Shown: positions 52,975 to 62,105, numbered from the stretch's first letter. The stretch is 64,000 nucleotides of DNA from Mesorhizobium liriopis (GCF_024053505.1 NZ_JAMXQS010000002.1:248001-312000), one strand, 5' to 3'. Notes: generated by a model from the sequence alone, not told the origin. Made by a program: numbers and translations.

Positions 52975-54033
52975 ATGTCTGACAGCCCAGAAATGATCCG
53001 CGTCGCCCAGGTCGCGCCCACCATCTTTCCTGTCCCTCCTGCCGACCATGGCGGCACCGAGCGGGTCATTCACGATCTGTCGGTTGCGCTCAAGCGACAG
53101 GGAGTCAACGTAACGCTGCTTGCGCCTTCGGACAGTGCAGCGGATGTGGAATCTGTCGGCGACCTGCCGAGTCTCTCCTTTCTGGAGGCCAAATATGGCA
53201 CGGTTCCCCCCTCGATTCCGGCCGTGCTGGAGGCTGCAAGGCTTGAAGATCTGCGGATTCGGCTGGACCGGTTCGATATCGTGCACTGTCACGGAGAATT
53301 TTTTCACGCGACCCTTCTGGGCGAGCGCCGCAAGCACAGCCTGACGACGATCCACTGGCGCGTGGACGAGCTCGACCGCGAACTTTTCTTCGCGCGTTTC
53401 CCCGACCTGCCGGTGGCCGCAATCTCGGCTTCTCAGGAGGGCGGCATTCCGCAATCCAACCGGGCCGGCATCGTCCATCACGGCATCGAGCGCGACCGCT
53501 ATAGGTTTTCAGGCGAGACCGGCGGTTATCTCGCATTCGTCGGCCGCATGACCGACCAGAAGCGGCCCGACAAGGCGATCCGCGTGGCAAAGGCGGCGAA
53601 CAGGCCGATCCGGCTGGCAGGCACGGTCGATGTCGGCAATCCGCGCTATTTCGACAGTGAAGTGCGGCCCCATCTGTCGGACACGGCGGTTTACGTCGGA
53701 CCCCTGGGCGACCGCGACAAGGCCAGCCTCCTGTCGGGCGCCGACGCCCTGCTTTTCCCGATCGACTGGCCTGAGCCCTTCGGCCTCGTGATGATCGAGG
53801 CCATGGCCTGCGGCACACCGGTGATCGCGTGGCGCAAGGGCAGCGTGCCCGAAGTGGTCGAGGAGGGGCTGACGGGGTTCATCGTGGACACCGAAGAGGA
53901 AGCGGTCGCCGCCATCGGGCGCCTTCACACGCTCGACCGTGCGCGCATCCGCGCCCGCTTCGAGGAGCGCTTCACCTCGGATCGGATGGCGCAGGACTAC
54001 ATCGCGCTTTACCGCAAATTGCTGGGCCGCTGA
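52975..54033 (+). CDS. GT4 family glycosyltransferase
   Basis: A protein of 352 residues with a GT-B fold. It starts IRVAQVAPTIFPVPPADHGGTERVIHDL, has the acceptor region FDIVHCHGEFF, LAFVGRMTDQKRPDKAIRVA in the second Rossmann domain, and the EX7E motif in EPFGLVMIEAMACGTPVIAWRKGSVPEVV. It is divergent from the sucrose-phosphate synthase gene across 107 bases and overlaps the next glycosyltransferase by one base (TGATG). Its substrate cannot be inferred from sequence. Confidence 0.88.
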   Translation: MSDSPEMIRVAQVAPTIFPVPPADHGGTERVIHDLSVALKRQGVNVTLLAPSDSAADVESVGDLPSLSFLEAKYGTVPPSIPAVLEAARLEDLRIRLDRFDIVHCHGEFFHATLLGERRKHSLTTIHWRVDELDRELFFARFPDLPVAAISASQEGGIPQSNRAGIVHHGIERDRYRFSGETGGYLAFVGRMTDQKRPDKAIRVAKAANRPIRLAGTVDVGNPRYFDSEVRPHLSDTAVYVGPLGDRDKASLLSGADALLFPIDWPEPFGLVMIEAMACGTPVIAWRKGSVPEVVEEGLTGFIVDTEEEAVAAIGRLHTLDRARIRARFEERFTSDRMAQDYIALYRKLLGR

Positions 54034-55223
54034 TGCGCACCGCCTTGCTGACATGGGACTACCCGCCGGCCCCCAGCGGCCTTTCGACCGCCGCGCGCGA
54101 GATCGCGGAAAGTCTGGTTGAGGCCGGGGCGGACGCCACCGTCTTCACGCTCGACCGCACGGGTCGGGAAACCCGCAACGGTGTGACGATCATCGGCTGC
54201 GCCATTCCCGATGGATCGAGCCTAGCCAGGCTGCGGCTTTATGGCGGCATCGGCCATTGGGCAGCGCCCATCGCCTTTCGCCGCGCGGTTCTCCTCGAGC
54301 ACGGGAGAAATTCCTTCGATGTGCTGGAGGCCACCAACTGGTATGCCCCGGCAAGTCTGTTGGCAGGCCGCGCGCCGTTTCCCACCGTGACCCGCAATTC
54401 GACGCCCGCCGCCTTCTCGCGCGATCCGGCAAAGACCGCGCGCGACCGGTTCGATGCCTGGGCGGCCGACCGTCTCGAGCGGCAACAGGCAAGGCGCAGT
54501 GCCGCGCTGATCTCCAACACGGAAGATCACGGGCGGCGCATCACCGAGGAATATGGGTTGAAGGATGGCGCGAAGCCCCATGCGGTGATCGGCTTGAGCC
54601 TGTCGCCCGAAATGCTGGCGCGAGCCTCTGGCGCCACCTATCCGGCACAAGACACCGCACCCGTGCGCCTGCTTTTCGTGGGCCGTGCGGAGCACCGCAA
54701 GGGCTTCGACACGATCATGGAAGCCGTGGCGATCCTCGCGGCGGAGCATGCGCAGGGGGGCGTGCCCAATTTCGCGATCGATCTGGCCGGCGTTCCGGCG
54801 CAGGATTTGCCGCAGGGCCTGTCCGATGCCGCGCGTCAGCATCTCAACCCGCTCGGCCGCATCAGTGACGAGGCCTTGGCGCATGCCTATGCGGCAGCGC
54901 ATGCGATCCTTGCGCCTTCGCGCTATGAAAGCTTCGGCCTCGTTTACCAGGAAGGCATCGCCTATGGGCGACCGATGATCGCCTCGAACGAGGATGCCAG
55001 CGCACGTGAATTCGTGGGCAAGACGGGTGCCGGGCGCATGGCCGCAAGCAACACCGGTGCAGCACTTGCGGAGGCCATTCGTCCGATCCTGCAGGATGCG
55101 GGCATGCGGGAAGCTTTGCGTGCCAAAGCTCTCGAAGCGGCCGGGCGCTTCAACCGCGCAACGCTTGGGCAGGAAACCCTGGCGCTCTACGAGGAGGCCC
55201 TGAAAGCGGCTCAGTCGCGGTAG
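54033..55223 (+). CDS. GT4 family glycosyltransferase
   Basis: A protein of 396 residues. N-terminal LLTWDYPPAPSGLSTAAREIAESLVEAG is typical of GT4 enzymes. FDVLEATNWYAPASLLAGRAPFPTVTRNST resembles trehalose or surface-glycan transferases, and EX7E is in RYESFGLVYQEGIAYGRPMIA, though the first Glu is followed by Ser. It is translationally coupled to the preceding GT4 gene. The 3' end overlaps the convergent GT2 gene by 13 bases, an unusually tight convergent layout. Confidence 0.87.
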   Translation: MRTALLTWDYPPAPSGLSTAAREIAESLVEAGADATVFTLDRTGRETRNGVTIIGCAIPDGSSLARLRLYGGIGHWAAPIAFRRAVLLEHGRNSFDVLEATNWYAPASLLAGRAPFPTVTRNSTPAAFSRDPAKTARDRFDAWAADRLERQQARRSAALISNTEDHGRRITEEYGLKDGAKPHAVIGLSLSPEMLARASGATYPAQDTAPVRLLFVGRAEHRKGFDTIMEAVAILAAEHAQGGVPNFAIDLAGVPAQDLPQGLSDAARQHLNPLGRISDEALAHAYAAAHAILAPSRYESFGLVYQEGIAYGRPMIASNEDASAREFVGKTGAGRMAASNTGAALAEAIRPILQDAGMREALRAKALEAAGRFNRATLGQETLALYEEALKAAQSR

Positions 55224-56191
55224 GGCTCGAGCAGCGCCTGTTCCTCCTCCAACCGGCCTTGTCCCGGCGACAGGGCCTCGTAGCGCTTGGAGCGCGCCAG
55301 AACATGGGCGCGTTCGAGATGGTGGAGGATGGCCCCGTTGAGCGCAAGCAGGCTTTGCTGCCACGGGCGTTCGGGCCGCTCGTGGACGACACCACCGAAG
55401 CGGATGTCGCGCCGGTTCAGCCGGTATTGCGTGTCCGGATAAACGGCCGAAAGCACGCCATCGACAAGGTTGCGCCGAGGCAGGCCGACCGAGACCACGC
55501 CCTGCCGCTCGGCCAGTGCCACGAGCTGTGAAAGGCTTCGGCCGGTCTCCGCCGACAGCGTTTCGTCGGCATCGAGCTGGAGCATCCAAGAGGCACTGCT
55601 CAGATCCTGAAGCGTGTTGCGCTGACCGGCGAAATCGCCTGCCAACGGACGGGCTGCAATGCGAACCGTCATGGCACCGAAATCCAGCCTGTCGTCGGGC
55701 AGGGTGGGCGGCGCATCGCTATCCACCAGCACGATCAGTTCGCGAGCCCAGATCTGATGCACAAAGCTTTGCCGAAGAACTTGTGGCACTTCGCCTGCGC
55801 GGCAGATCACGCCGAGCGAGACAGCGGCCGGTTCCTTGCCCGCGAGGTCGGATATCCGTGCCCTTGCGGCAATCGAGGCGTGAGGTCCACTCAGCGCATT
55901 CCGTTGCAGTGCGTCCAAGGGCTCGACCACCTTGCCGAATAGCGTCGCCGCGCTGCGCAGGCTGTAAATGTCGAGCCCGTATCCGGCCTCGTCGTCGGAG
56001 GTGAATTCCCGCTTTTCCAGCCGTTCCTGCAGAGCCTGCCGGTAGGCGTCGCCTTGCGCAGGGTCGTCCACCAGCGTGCCGCATGAAGCGCAGGCGAGGC
56101 GAAAGCTGCGCTTGCGGCCGGATGAAAAACTCAGGTGTCGGTCCGTTTCTTGCCACATCAGGGCAGAACAGACAAAACAGCGCGTACTCAC
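55211..56191 (-). CDS. Zinc-ribbon GT2-like glycosyltransferase
   Basis: A protein of 326 residues. The N-terminus has two CxxC pairs (CFVC and, about 27 residues on, CASC), forming a likely zinc ribbon. The rest is a GT-A domain: SLGVICRAGEVPQVLRQSF, ARELIVLVDSDAPP, SWMLQLDADETLS with a DxD-type motif, and FGGVVHERPERPWQ as the acceptor region, like WaaE-type LPS transferases. The GTG at 56191 overlaps the upstream stop by 4 bases and keeps the first CxxC. An N-terminal zinc ribbon on a glycosyltransferase of this type is uncommon. Confidence 0.72.
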   Translation of the reverse strand: MSTRCFVCSALMWQETDRHLSFSSGRKRSFRLACASCGTLVDDPAQGDAYRQALQERLEKREFTSDDEAGYGLDIYSLRSAATLFGKVVEPLDALQRNALSGPHASIAARARISDLAGKEPAAVSLGVICRAGEVPQVLRQSFVHQIWARELIVLVDSDAPPTLPDDRLDFGAMTVRIAARPLAGDFAGQRNTLQDLSSASWMLQLDADETLSAETGRSLSQLVALAERQGVVSVGLPRRNLVDGVLSAVYPDTQYRLNRRDIRFGGVVHERPERPWQQSLLALNGAILHHLERAHVLARSKRYEALSPGQGRLEEEQALLEPYRD

Positions 56192-56811
56192 GCCTTTACC
56201 ACCGAAACCAGAGGGTGAACCACCAGTCGTCCCTCTGCTTCGCGTGCCTCGAACCAGCGCCGTTCCTCCGCCCATGAATGCCCATCCCAGCCTTCGAAAC
56301 CGAAGCCGTGAATGTCGATAGTGGTGTCCATCGGTAGTTGGCTGAGCAGAGAGAGCGTTACGAGATATCCGGTGCTCGGAACGGGATCGGGCCGCGCGTC
56401 GGTCGCCAGAAGCCGCTTGGCCTCACGGTGAAGCGCATCGGGCAGCACTGTCACTGCCACACCGAGCGGCGCGAGTTTTGCTCGCGCTTCATGCGTCCAA
56501 TCCCGTCCGTCCCTGCCCTGGCTTTCCACCGGTTCGGTCTTGGGCGCGAAGGGGAAGATGATCGCCTGCGCCTGCCGCACCACTGGACGCTCGATGAAGC
56601 CTGGATCCCCCAGCCATTCTTCCATCTGGCCGCCATGGTTGACCAGGGCCAGATGCGTGACCCGCTTGCCTGACCATGCGCCGAAGCCGGGCGCATTGTT
56701 GAATCGCACGACCCAGTCGGCTCGGTCGATTTGCTCGACAGGATGTTGCAAGCCCGGCGCATTGCCGATGATCGCAACGGAAAGCGGATGTTCGAGTCTC
56801 AACTTGCTCAA
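56188..56811 (-). CDS. GT29 (sialyltransferase-like) protein
   Basis: A protein of 207 residues with the two key segments of the GT29 fold: VAIIGNAPGLQHPVEQIDRADWVVRFNNA, which resembles sialylmotif L, and PSTGYLVTLSLLSQLPMDTTIDIHGFGF, which resembles sialylmotif S. There is no membrane anchor. In bacteria this family lies in surface-glycan loci and its donor is usually unknown; no CMP-sialic acid synthesis genes are in the window. It overlaps the zinc-ribbon GT2 gene by 4 bases, so the pair probably acts on the same glycan. Confidence 0.68.
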   Translation of the reverse strand: MSKLRLEHPLSVAIIGNAPGLQHPVEQIDRADWVVRFNNAPGFGAWSGKRVTHLALVNHGGQMEEWLGDPGFIERPVVRQAQAIIFPFAPKTEPVESQGRDGRDWTHEARAKLAPLGVAVTVLPDALHREAKRLLATDARPDPVPSTGYLVTLSLLSQLPMDTTIDIHGFGFEGWDGHSWAEERRWFEAREAEGRLVVHPLVSVVKA

Positions 56812-57002
56812 GCCAAATCTTGCTGAAAACTTAATTTATAAAGCCGCGATTAACATATGATGTTTTCTGCTTCTTGAGTCCCGGGAGCGTGCTTTCGTTC
56901 CCTCGGAATCGAGGAAAATATTTTGCATTCCTGCGGCTAGACTCTTTCGTGCCCCGCTTCATCTTCGCCTGATACCATGCGTTCTTGCAGGAAGGCACGC
57001 GC

Positions 57003-58133
57003 TTGAAGAAGCCGATTTCGTTTTTCGTCCATCATCAGGGCCGCGGCCATGCCAACCGCACCATGGCGCTGATTGCCGAATTCGCGAAGGATCGGCCTGT
57101 GTCCGTTTTGACGGCCGGCCCTCAGCTCTTCGAGGGTTTCAACCGCGACATCGAGATCGTACCGCTTCCCAACATGATCGGCGCGGGCGTACCCACCGAA
57201 CGCCTTTACGCTGAACCGACCCCCCAAGTCATGCATTGCGTGCCGCTGGGCCTGAGCGAAATGCGCCGCACGATGCGTCTGATCCTCGATCACCTCGACG
57301 ATCGGCAAAGCGGCATGTTCGTGGTCGATGTGTCGGCCGAGATCGGCCTTCTGTCGCGCGTTGCGAGCGTGCCATCGATCCAGATCCGCATGCATGGCGA
57401 TCGGGCCGATATCGGCCATGTCGGTGCCTATGAAGCGGCTGTCGGCATGCTCGCGCCCTTCGACGAGCGCATGGAGCAGGACGACTATCCCGCTTACCTG
57501 CGTGCCAAGACCTTCTATACCGGCGGCCTCTGCACCACGCGGTCCGACGTGCCGCCCAAGGACGAGGCGCGCCGCCGGCTGGGTCTCGACCCGCTGCGCG
57601 AGGTGGTGGTCGTCGTCACCGGCGGCGGTGGCGCCGGCACGCCCTATGCACCCCTGACGGTGGCGGCGCGCGCGGCGCCCGAAGCGCTTTGGCTCGCCAT
57701 CGGTCCGACGCACCGCGAGGGCCACGAAACGGATTTCGCCAATCTGCGTGAGCTGGGCTGGGTCGATAATGTCACCGACTATCTCGCCGCCGCCGATATC
57801 GTGGTGGCGTCGGCCGGCGACAACACGGTGCACGAGATCGCGCGCATCGGCCAGAAGCTCGTGATCATGCCCGAATGGCGCTATTTCGGGGAACAGGTTC
57901 GCAAGGCGCAGGCACTGGTGCGTCTGGGTGCCGCCGTCAGCGCGCCGAACTGGCCGAGCGATCTCGCATCCTGGCAGCAGGTTCTAACCCAGGCCCGCGC
58001 ACTCGACACCAAGGCCATCCGCGCGATCTATGCGCCGGAAGCTGCCGCGCGCGGGGCCGAATGGCTCGAAACGCTGACGGATGAACTCTGGGCGGGTGCG
58101 AGCAACATACAGCTTCTGAAAGCTGTGGGCTGA
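57003..58133 (+). CDS. MurG/UDPGT-like glycosyltransferase
   Basis: A protein of about 376 residues with a GT-B fold. The N-terminus SFFVHHQGRGHANRTMALIAEF resembles the acceptor loop of MurG-type enzymes. The C-terminal donor site is VVVVTGGGGAGTPY and ADIVVASAGDNTVHEIARIGQKLVIMPEWRYFGEQVRKAQAL, the GT28-C pattern. The start is TTG at 57003, with GGAAGG about 5 bases before; an in-frame TTG at 56985 is less likely. The product is unknown but the glycan-cluster setting is clear. It is divergent from the GT29-like gene. Confidence 0.78.
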   Translation: MKKPISFFVHHQGRGHANRTMALIAEFAKDRPVSVLTAGPQLFEGFNRDIEIVPLPNMIGAGVPTERLYAEPTPQVMHCVPLGLSEMRRTMRLILDHLDDRQSGMFVVDVSAEIGLLSRVASVPSIQIRMHGDRADIGHVGAYEAAVGMLAPFDERMEQDDYPAYLRAKTFYTGGLCTTRSDVPPKDEARRRLGLDPLREVVVVVTGGGGAGTPYAPLTVAARAAPEALWLAIGPTHREGHETDFANLRELGWVDNVTDYLAAADIVVASAGDNTVHEIARIGQKLVIMPEWRYFGEQVRKAQALVRLGAAVSAPNWPSDLASWQQVLTQARALDTKAIRAIYAPEAAARGAEWLETLTDELWAGASNIQLLKAVG

Positions 58134-58156
58134 GCTGTGGGCTGACCGGCACGCCA

Positions 58157-58834
58157 GTGCTCACGCTCGTCTGCGTTCTGAAGAGCGGCGGCCGCTACGA
58201 TGCTGCCTGGGTCTCACGCCTTGCCTATGGCGCGCGTCGTTTCGTGCCTGAGCTCGCACGCGTCGTCTGTTTGTCCGACTGCGATCTTCAGGTGGATGGT
58301 GTGGAGCGCATCCCGCTCTGCCACGATTGGCCCGCCTGGTGGGCGAAGATGGAAGCCTTTCGGGCCGGCCTCTTTTCCGGCACCGTCGTGCTGTGTGATC
58401 TCGACACTGTGTTCACCGGCGATGCGTCCGCTCTCGCCGAGCCGGGCCTCGCCGCCATGGAGGATTATTTCCTTCATGGCAGGCTTTCCAGCGCGCTGAT
58501 GCGCTGGAGCGGTGATGAGCTCGCCTTTCTCTACGAGACCTTTGCCGCCGATCCTGAGCGCTGGATGGCTCCAGGCTCATGCGGCACTGTTCCCAACTCG
58601 GTCCATGGCGATCAGGTCGTGATCGACCATTTGCTGCGCCGGGCCGGTCGCATGCCGCGTTTCCTTCAGGAGGTTTCGCCCGGCCTGCTCGATTTCTACG
58701 ATTCCGGAAAGCAGGATCAGGGCCCGATCGTGATCTTCATCGGCGACTCCAAGCCCGACAAGGCCGCCGAACCTATCCGCTCGCTTTGGCTGGGCGCGGC
58801 TTTGTCCAGCAGTCCTCTGCCTTTGTCTCATTGA
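58157..58834 (+). CDS. GT-A fold glycosyltransferase-like protein (DxD)
   Basis: A protein of 225 residues. VLCDLDTVFTGDASAL gives a DxD-type metal and nucleotide site, and LVCVLKSGGRYDAAWVSRLAYGARRF starts the fold. PNSVHGDQVVIDHLLRR resembles the acceptor-side segment of GT8-like enzymes. The start is GTG at 58157, 23 bases after the preceding gene. No signal peptide or membrane segment is seen. It is likely cotranscribed with the MurG-like gene. Confidence 0.7.
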   Translation: MLTLVCVLKSGGRYDAAWVSRLAYGARRFVPELARVVCLSDCDLQVDGVERIPLCHDWPAWWAKMEAFRAGLFSGTVVLCDLDTVFTGDASALAEPGLAAMEDYFLHGRLSSALMRWSGDELAFLYETFAADPERWMAPGSCGTVPNSVHGDQVVIDHLLRRAGRMPRFLQEVSPGLLDFYDSGKQDQGPIVIFIGDSKPDKAAEPIRSLWLGAALSSSPLPLSH

Positions 58835-58986
58835 AGGGCTGGCTGGACGGGTGAAACAGGTGCGCGCGACTTTGGCTGCTCGCGGGCATGTTCAGACACA
58901 AATCGTGAAGCGACATGGCCGTTGCCGCTGAACCAAGCCTCACGACACTGGTTGCCTTCTCATCGAGACCACAAGGACGATGAACC

Positions 58987-59304
58987 ATGGCGACCACTAT
59001 CAGCGACAAGCAGGGCCGGACCCATCTTGCTCCCGAAAGCGAGAACCTGCGCAACAGCGGAACCAGAAAGCTGGTGGCGCGGCCCGGTGAGCCCCTGCAC
59101 ACGACGAGCTGGTTCGACGGCACGTCCTCGGATGAGCGCGACAGCGTCAATCACCTGATGGAGCCCGTGATCAAGAACGAGACCCACCAGTATGATGGCG
59201 TGAACCCTTCCGGCAGCTTCGCGACCGAGAGCAACCCCAAGCCCGAAGTGGTGGAAGGCGATCCGACCGAGGCCACGCCGCAGCAATCCAGACGGCCACT
59301 CTAG
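58987..59304 (+). CDS. Hydrophilic hypothetical protein
   Basis: A protein of 105 residues, very polar, low in hydrophobics and without Cys (LRNSGTRKLVARPGEPLHTT, NETHQYDGVNPSGSF). It looks intrinsically disordered. The ATG at 58987 follows AAGGA. The next small gene begins 15 bases later and is also disordered and Pro/Gly-rich. Low hydrophobicity of this kind recalls stress-protective proteins, but no family is recognised. Confidence 0.55.
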   Translation: MATTISDKQGRTHLAPESENLRNSGTRKLVARPGEPLHTTSWFDGTSSDERDSVNHLMEPVIKNETHQYDGVNPSGSFATESNPKPEVVEGDPTEATPQQSRRPL

Positions 59305-59319
59305 CGGGAAACGAACACC

Positions 59320-59529
59320 ATGAGCATTCTCGGCATGATCAAGCGGCTGGTCGGTAACCGGGAGGCTGAAACCTCCACTGCCTCACCCAGACCCGACAGC
59401 GGCGCGAGCAAGGTGCCAGCCAGCGGCGATCCGAGCAAGCCTGCCTATGAAGGCAGGGCAAAAAGGGAACTGAACCCACCGATCCGGGAAGCTCCGAAGC
59501 CGGGCCTCGGTGGCGGAGGCGCACCCTGA
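59320..59529 (+). CDS. Small Pro/Gly-rich hypothetical protein
   Basis: A protein of 69 residues. A short amphipathic N-terminus (MSILGMIKRLVG) is followed by a disordered polar tail ending GLGGGGAP. It is 15 bases after the preceding small gene and probably cotranscribed. The function is unknown. Confidence 0.5.
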   Translation: MSILGMIKRLVGNREAETSTASPRPDSGASKVPASGDPSKPAYEGRAKRELNPPIREAPKPGLGGGGAP

Positions 59530-59742
59530 CGGGCCGGCATCGGCAACACGTTGAAGATGTCTCACGCCTCGGATCGCGGAACGACGCGCGCATAGCAAGT
59601 TCAGGCTCGATTATGAAGGGAGGCGAAAGCGTCGATCCCGTTGCTGCGAGATGAGTGAGGTGCTGGCTCATTTCCGACGACACTGCAAGGTCGTGCGAGC
59701 CGGAGATAATGGAGACGGAAATCGCGCGGCTCATTGGAGCGG

Positions 59743-60894
59743 CTAGAGTCCGGCTATCGGTCCTGCGACGGAGAACGGTGGCTTCATCAAGGCGCGGGTG
59801 ATGATCTTGCTTCGCGCATACTCGATTTCCTCCAGAAGCGGCATATAGACGGTGCGCGCGCCTTGGGCATCGCATGACGAGAAGAGGCCGACGGGGCAAA
59901 TGCGGTGATCCACCCAGCCTTCGGTGTCGAGAACCGGATAAAGACAGATGCCTTCGACGGGCACGCCCGCGGAACGGGCCGCGATCACTTCGCCCACCAC
60001 GTAATGCAGCCAGGCGGGACGGGCCGAGCCTTCCGCGCCGGTTTCGGTGATCAGGATCGGCCGCCCGTAACGCGCGAAGACTTCGGCCAGGATCGCCGCC
60101 AGCGGCCGGTAGGCGTGATGACCCATCGGGATCGTGCTGCCGCCGAGATACCACTGGTTGTGCGGATAAAAATTGACGCCGACCACATCCAGGCAATCCG
60201 GCCGCCCGCCCAGTTCGGGTGCCTGGGTGCCGGCGATCATGTCCAGGGCCTCGAATTGCGAAACGCGGTAGGCCTCGGCCGACTTGCGGACCTTTCGCGA
60301 GCCTGCGCCCCCATCCACATGGATCGCGGGCTCCGCATGAAGGATCCGCGCACGGGGCGTCTCCTGCCGGACGGCATCGATTGCCGCCAGCGAGGCGCGC
60401 ACCAGCTGGCGCTTGAGTTCCTGCCCGCGGCCACGCGCGTTGGGGTTCATCGCAGCCTGGTTTCCGCCCGCCCATGACCAGAAGGAGATCTCGTTCACGG
60501 GACAGAAAATCGGCGGCTCGCCGGTTTCCTGCTCGACGAGACGCGCGGCTTGCCCTGCGAAGCGCGCGAAGCGCTGCACGAATTCGGGACGCCAGATGTC
60601 GATATCGTCGGGCCAGCCATAATGGCAAAGATCCCAGGCGACCCGCACCCCGCTCTGATGCGCGGCACGCAGAAGCGGCAGAAAGCTCGACCAATCATAG
60701 ACGCCCGGCCGCTGTTCGATCAGATACCAGCGCAATCCGTCACGCGCGCCCTTGAGCCCCAAGCCGGACAAGGCAGCGTAGTCCTGCGCGGCATGTTGCT
60801 CGTGGCCCGACGAGCGCGTGAGATCGAGGCGCTTGTTGTCGTGCCGACGCTGCGTCGAACACTCGAACCCGCCCAGAAAGAAACTGTCGAACAC
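59743..60894 (-). CDS. Clan GH-A-like glycoside hydrolase, stand-alone paralogue
   Basis: A protein of 383 residues matching the C-terminal half of the fused gene at 8941-11223: GGFECSTQRR, YDWSSFLPLLRAA, WDLCHYGWP, CPVNEISFWSWAGG, DVVGVNFYPHNQWYLGG and RPILITETGAEG. Glu135 and Glu284 are the likely acid/base and nucleophile, 149 residues apart, exactly as in the fused copy. There is no signal peptide, so it acts in the cytoplasm or is exported by another route. A deleted glycosyltransferase-mutase remnant starts 4 bases upstream, matching the partners of the other cluster. Confidence 0.8.
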   Translation of the reverse strand: MFDSFFLGGFECSTQRRHDNKRLDLTRSSGHEQHAAQDYAALSGLGLKGARDGLRWYLIEQRPGVYDWSSFLPLLRAAHQSGVRVAWDLCHYGWPDDIDIWRPEFVQRFARFAGQAARLVEQETGEPPIFCPVNEISFWSWAGGNQAAMNPNARGRGQELKRQLVRASLAAIDAVRQETPRARILHAEPAIHVDGGAGSRKVRKSAEAYRVSQFEALDMIAGTQAPELGGRPDCLDVVGVNFYPHNQWYLGGSTIPMGHHAYRPLAAILAEVFARYGRPILITETGAEGSARPAWLHYVVGEVIAARSAGVPVEGICLYPVLDTEGWVDHRICPVGLFSSCDAQGARTVYMPLLEEIEYARSKIITRALMKPPFSVAGPIAGL

Positions 60895-60898
60895 AGGA

Positions 60899-61378
60899 TC
60901 AAGCCTCGGCGCGCGTCAGCACCATCGTGACCGGTGCTTTCACCGATGGCGACAGGGACGCGTCGATCTTCGCGAACGTGCTCAGCGCCTGGGCCACCAC
61001 CTGATCCCTGTTGTCGTAGCGGTAGGTCGCCAGACGACCGACGAACCAGATAGCCGAAAGCCTGGAAGGCAACATCGGCACGATGACCGGCACGCCTTCC
61101 TTCGACACCTTCGCCGACGGATGGAAAACCCCGTTCTCCATGAAGGCCGGCTCGTCCCGGAAGATCACCTCATGGCTGCGCCGGGCGCGGGCGAGCGGGT
61201 GTTGCGGGCGTCGATAAACGAAGTTCCAGCGGAGACGGGAGGAAACGAGAATTGTCGATCGATGATGCGCGATGCAGTCAGCCGGTGCTGTGGAGGCATT
61301 CACCTTTACGGCTCCTGCATGAGGACAAAAGTCGCCCATGCCAAGCTGCATTGAATGTATCCAGATGCGAAACAGCAA
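60899..61378 (-). pseudogene. Internally deleted remnant of a glycosyltransferase-UDP-galactopyranose mutase fusion
   Basis: An open frame of up to 159 residues. Its first part, SRLRWNFVYRRPQHPLARAR and the following DEP, matches the N-terminus of the fused gene at 14448-16814 (SHLRWDFVLQRPQHLMQRF...EEP). Its end, VGRLATYRYDNRDQVVAQAL, matches the mutase C-terminus (LGRLGTYRYYNMDQVVGQAL). About 660 residues between them are missing, while the frame is kept. Neither the donor site nor the FAD motif remains, so no enzyme activity is expected. ATG at 61339 or 61351 are alternative starts. Confidence 0.75.
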
Positions 61379-61478
61379 TTGTTAGAGAATAAATAAATAC
61401 CGAATACTGATAAATGTTGTGTCGGAATTCTCTGTTTCAGAAATGAAATCGTCCGGTCGATGATCGGAGGAGGAATTG

Positions 61479-61622
61479 ATGCAACGAAGAGGATTGCTGC
61501 TCGGCGGTCTTGCCGCCACCACCTTTGCTGCAACGAGCCGCGCCAGTGCTTCGATTGTCGGCGTGCCGCCCACTGACGCGCATCTCACCATCCTCAAGGG
61601 AATTCGCCAGACGCTTGCGTAA
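61479..61622 (+). CDS. 47-residue exported peptide or truncated secreted protein
   Basis: A short frame with a strong GGAGGAGG site 7 bases before ATG. The product begins MQRRGLLLGGLAATTFAATS and is a signal peptide with a twin-Arg start (QRRGLLL, possible Tat substrate) and likely cleavage after SRASA. Only about 24 residues follow before TAA. It may be a genuine small exported peptide or the 5' stump of a larger secreted enzyme lost beside the degraded mutase gene. Confidence 0.5.
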   Translation: MQRRGLLLGGLAATTFAATSRASASIVGVPPTDAHLTILKGIRQTLA

Positions 61623-61745
61623 CGCAAGTCGCCGAGAGGTTGCGCTCGTCGGTTGGGGTACTCTCGCTCTGCCGACTGCCGGCATTCGGCCGGCCATGAT
61701 TGCAAGTCCCATCACTGTCGAACCCCGAGAAATGGATTGGTGAGC

Positions 61746-62015
61746 ATGACGCCCCTGACACATCTGCTCGATTTCATCGATCGGCCCGATCCAGACCGGA
61801 TCGCACAGGCACGCCGCATGGCGGTACGGATGACGGCCGGCATGCCGGACATCGAGGCATCGGCGGTGATCCATCGTGATCTGGTTCAATGTCTCGATGC
61901 CGTGGTCGAAGCCTATGGCGACGAAAAGAAGCTTCTCGCGCTCTACGGGGCGCAGGAGCGCGCTTGGACCAGCGTCGTGCAGGCGGAACTGCTTGCGCAG
62001 TCGGGCAATCGCTAG
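61746..62015 (+). CDS. Small hypothetical protein
   Basis: A helical, soluble protein of 89 residues (LTHLLDFIDRPDPDRIAQARRMAVRMTAGMP, VIHRDLVQCLDAVVEAYGDEKKLLALYG). There is one Cys and no signal peptide. The start is ATG at 61746. I do not recognise the family. It is convergent with the DUF6766 gene 90 bases away. Confidence 0.5.
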   Translation: MTPLTHLLDFIDRPDPDRIAQARRMAVRMTAGMPDIEASAVIHRDLVQCLDAVVEAYGDEKKLLALYGAQERAWTSVVQAELLAQSGNR

Positions 62016-62105
62016 GCGACTCACCTCCGCACAAGCCAAAACGCTGGAGAGCTTGGATCTGGTCAGAAGGGTTGACGGGTCGGGCTTGATTTCTGCGCCG
62101 CCTCG

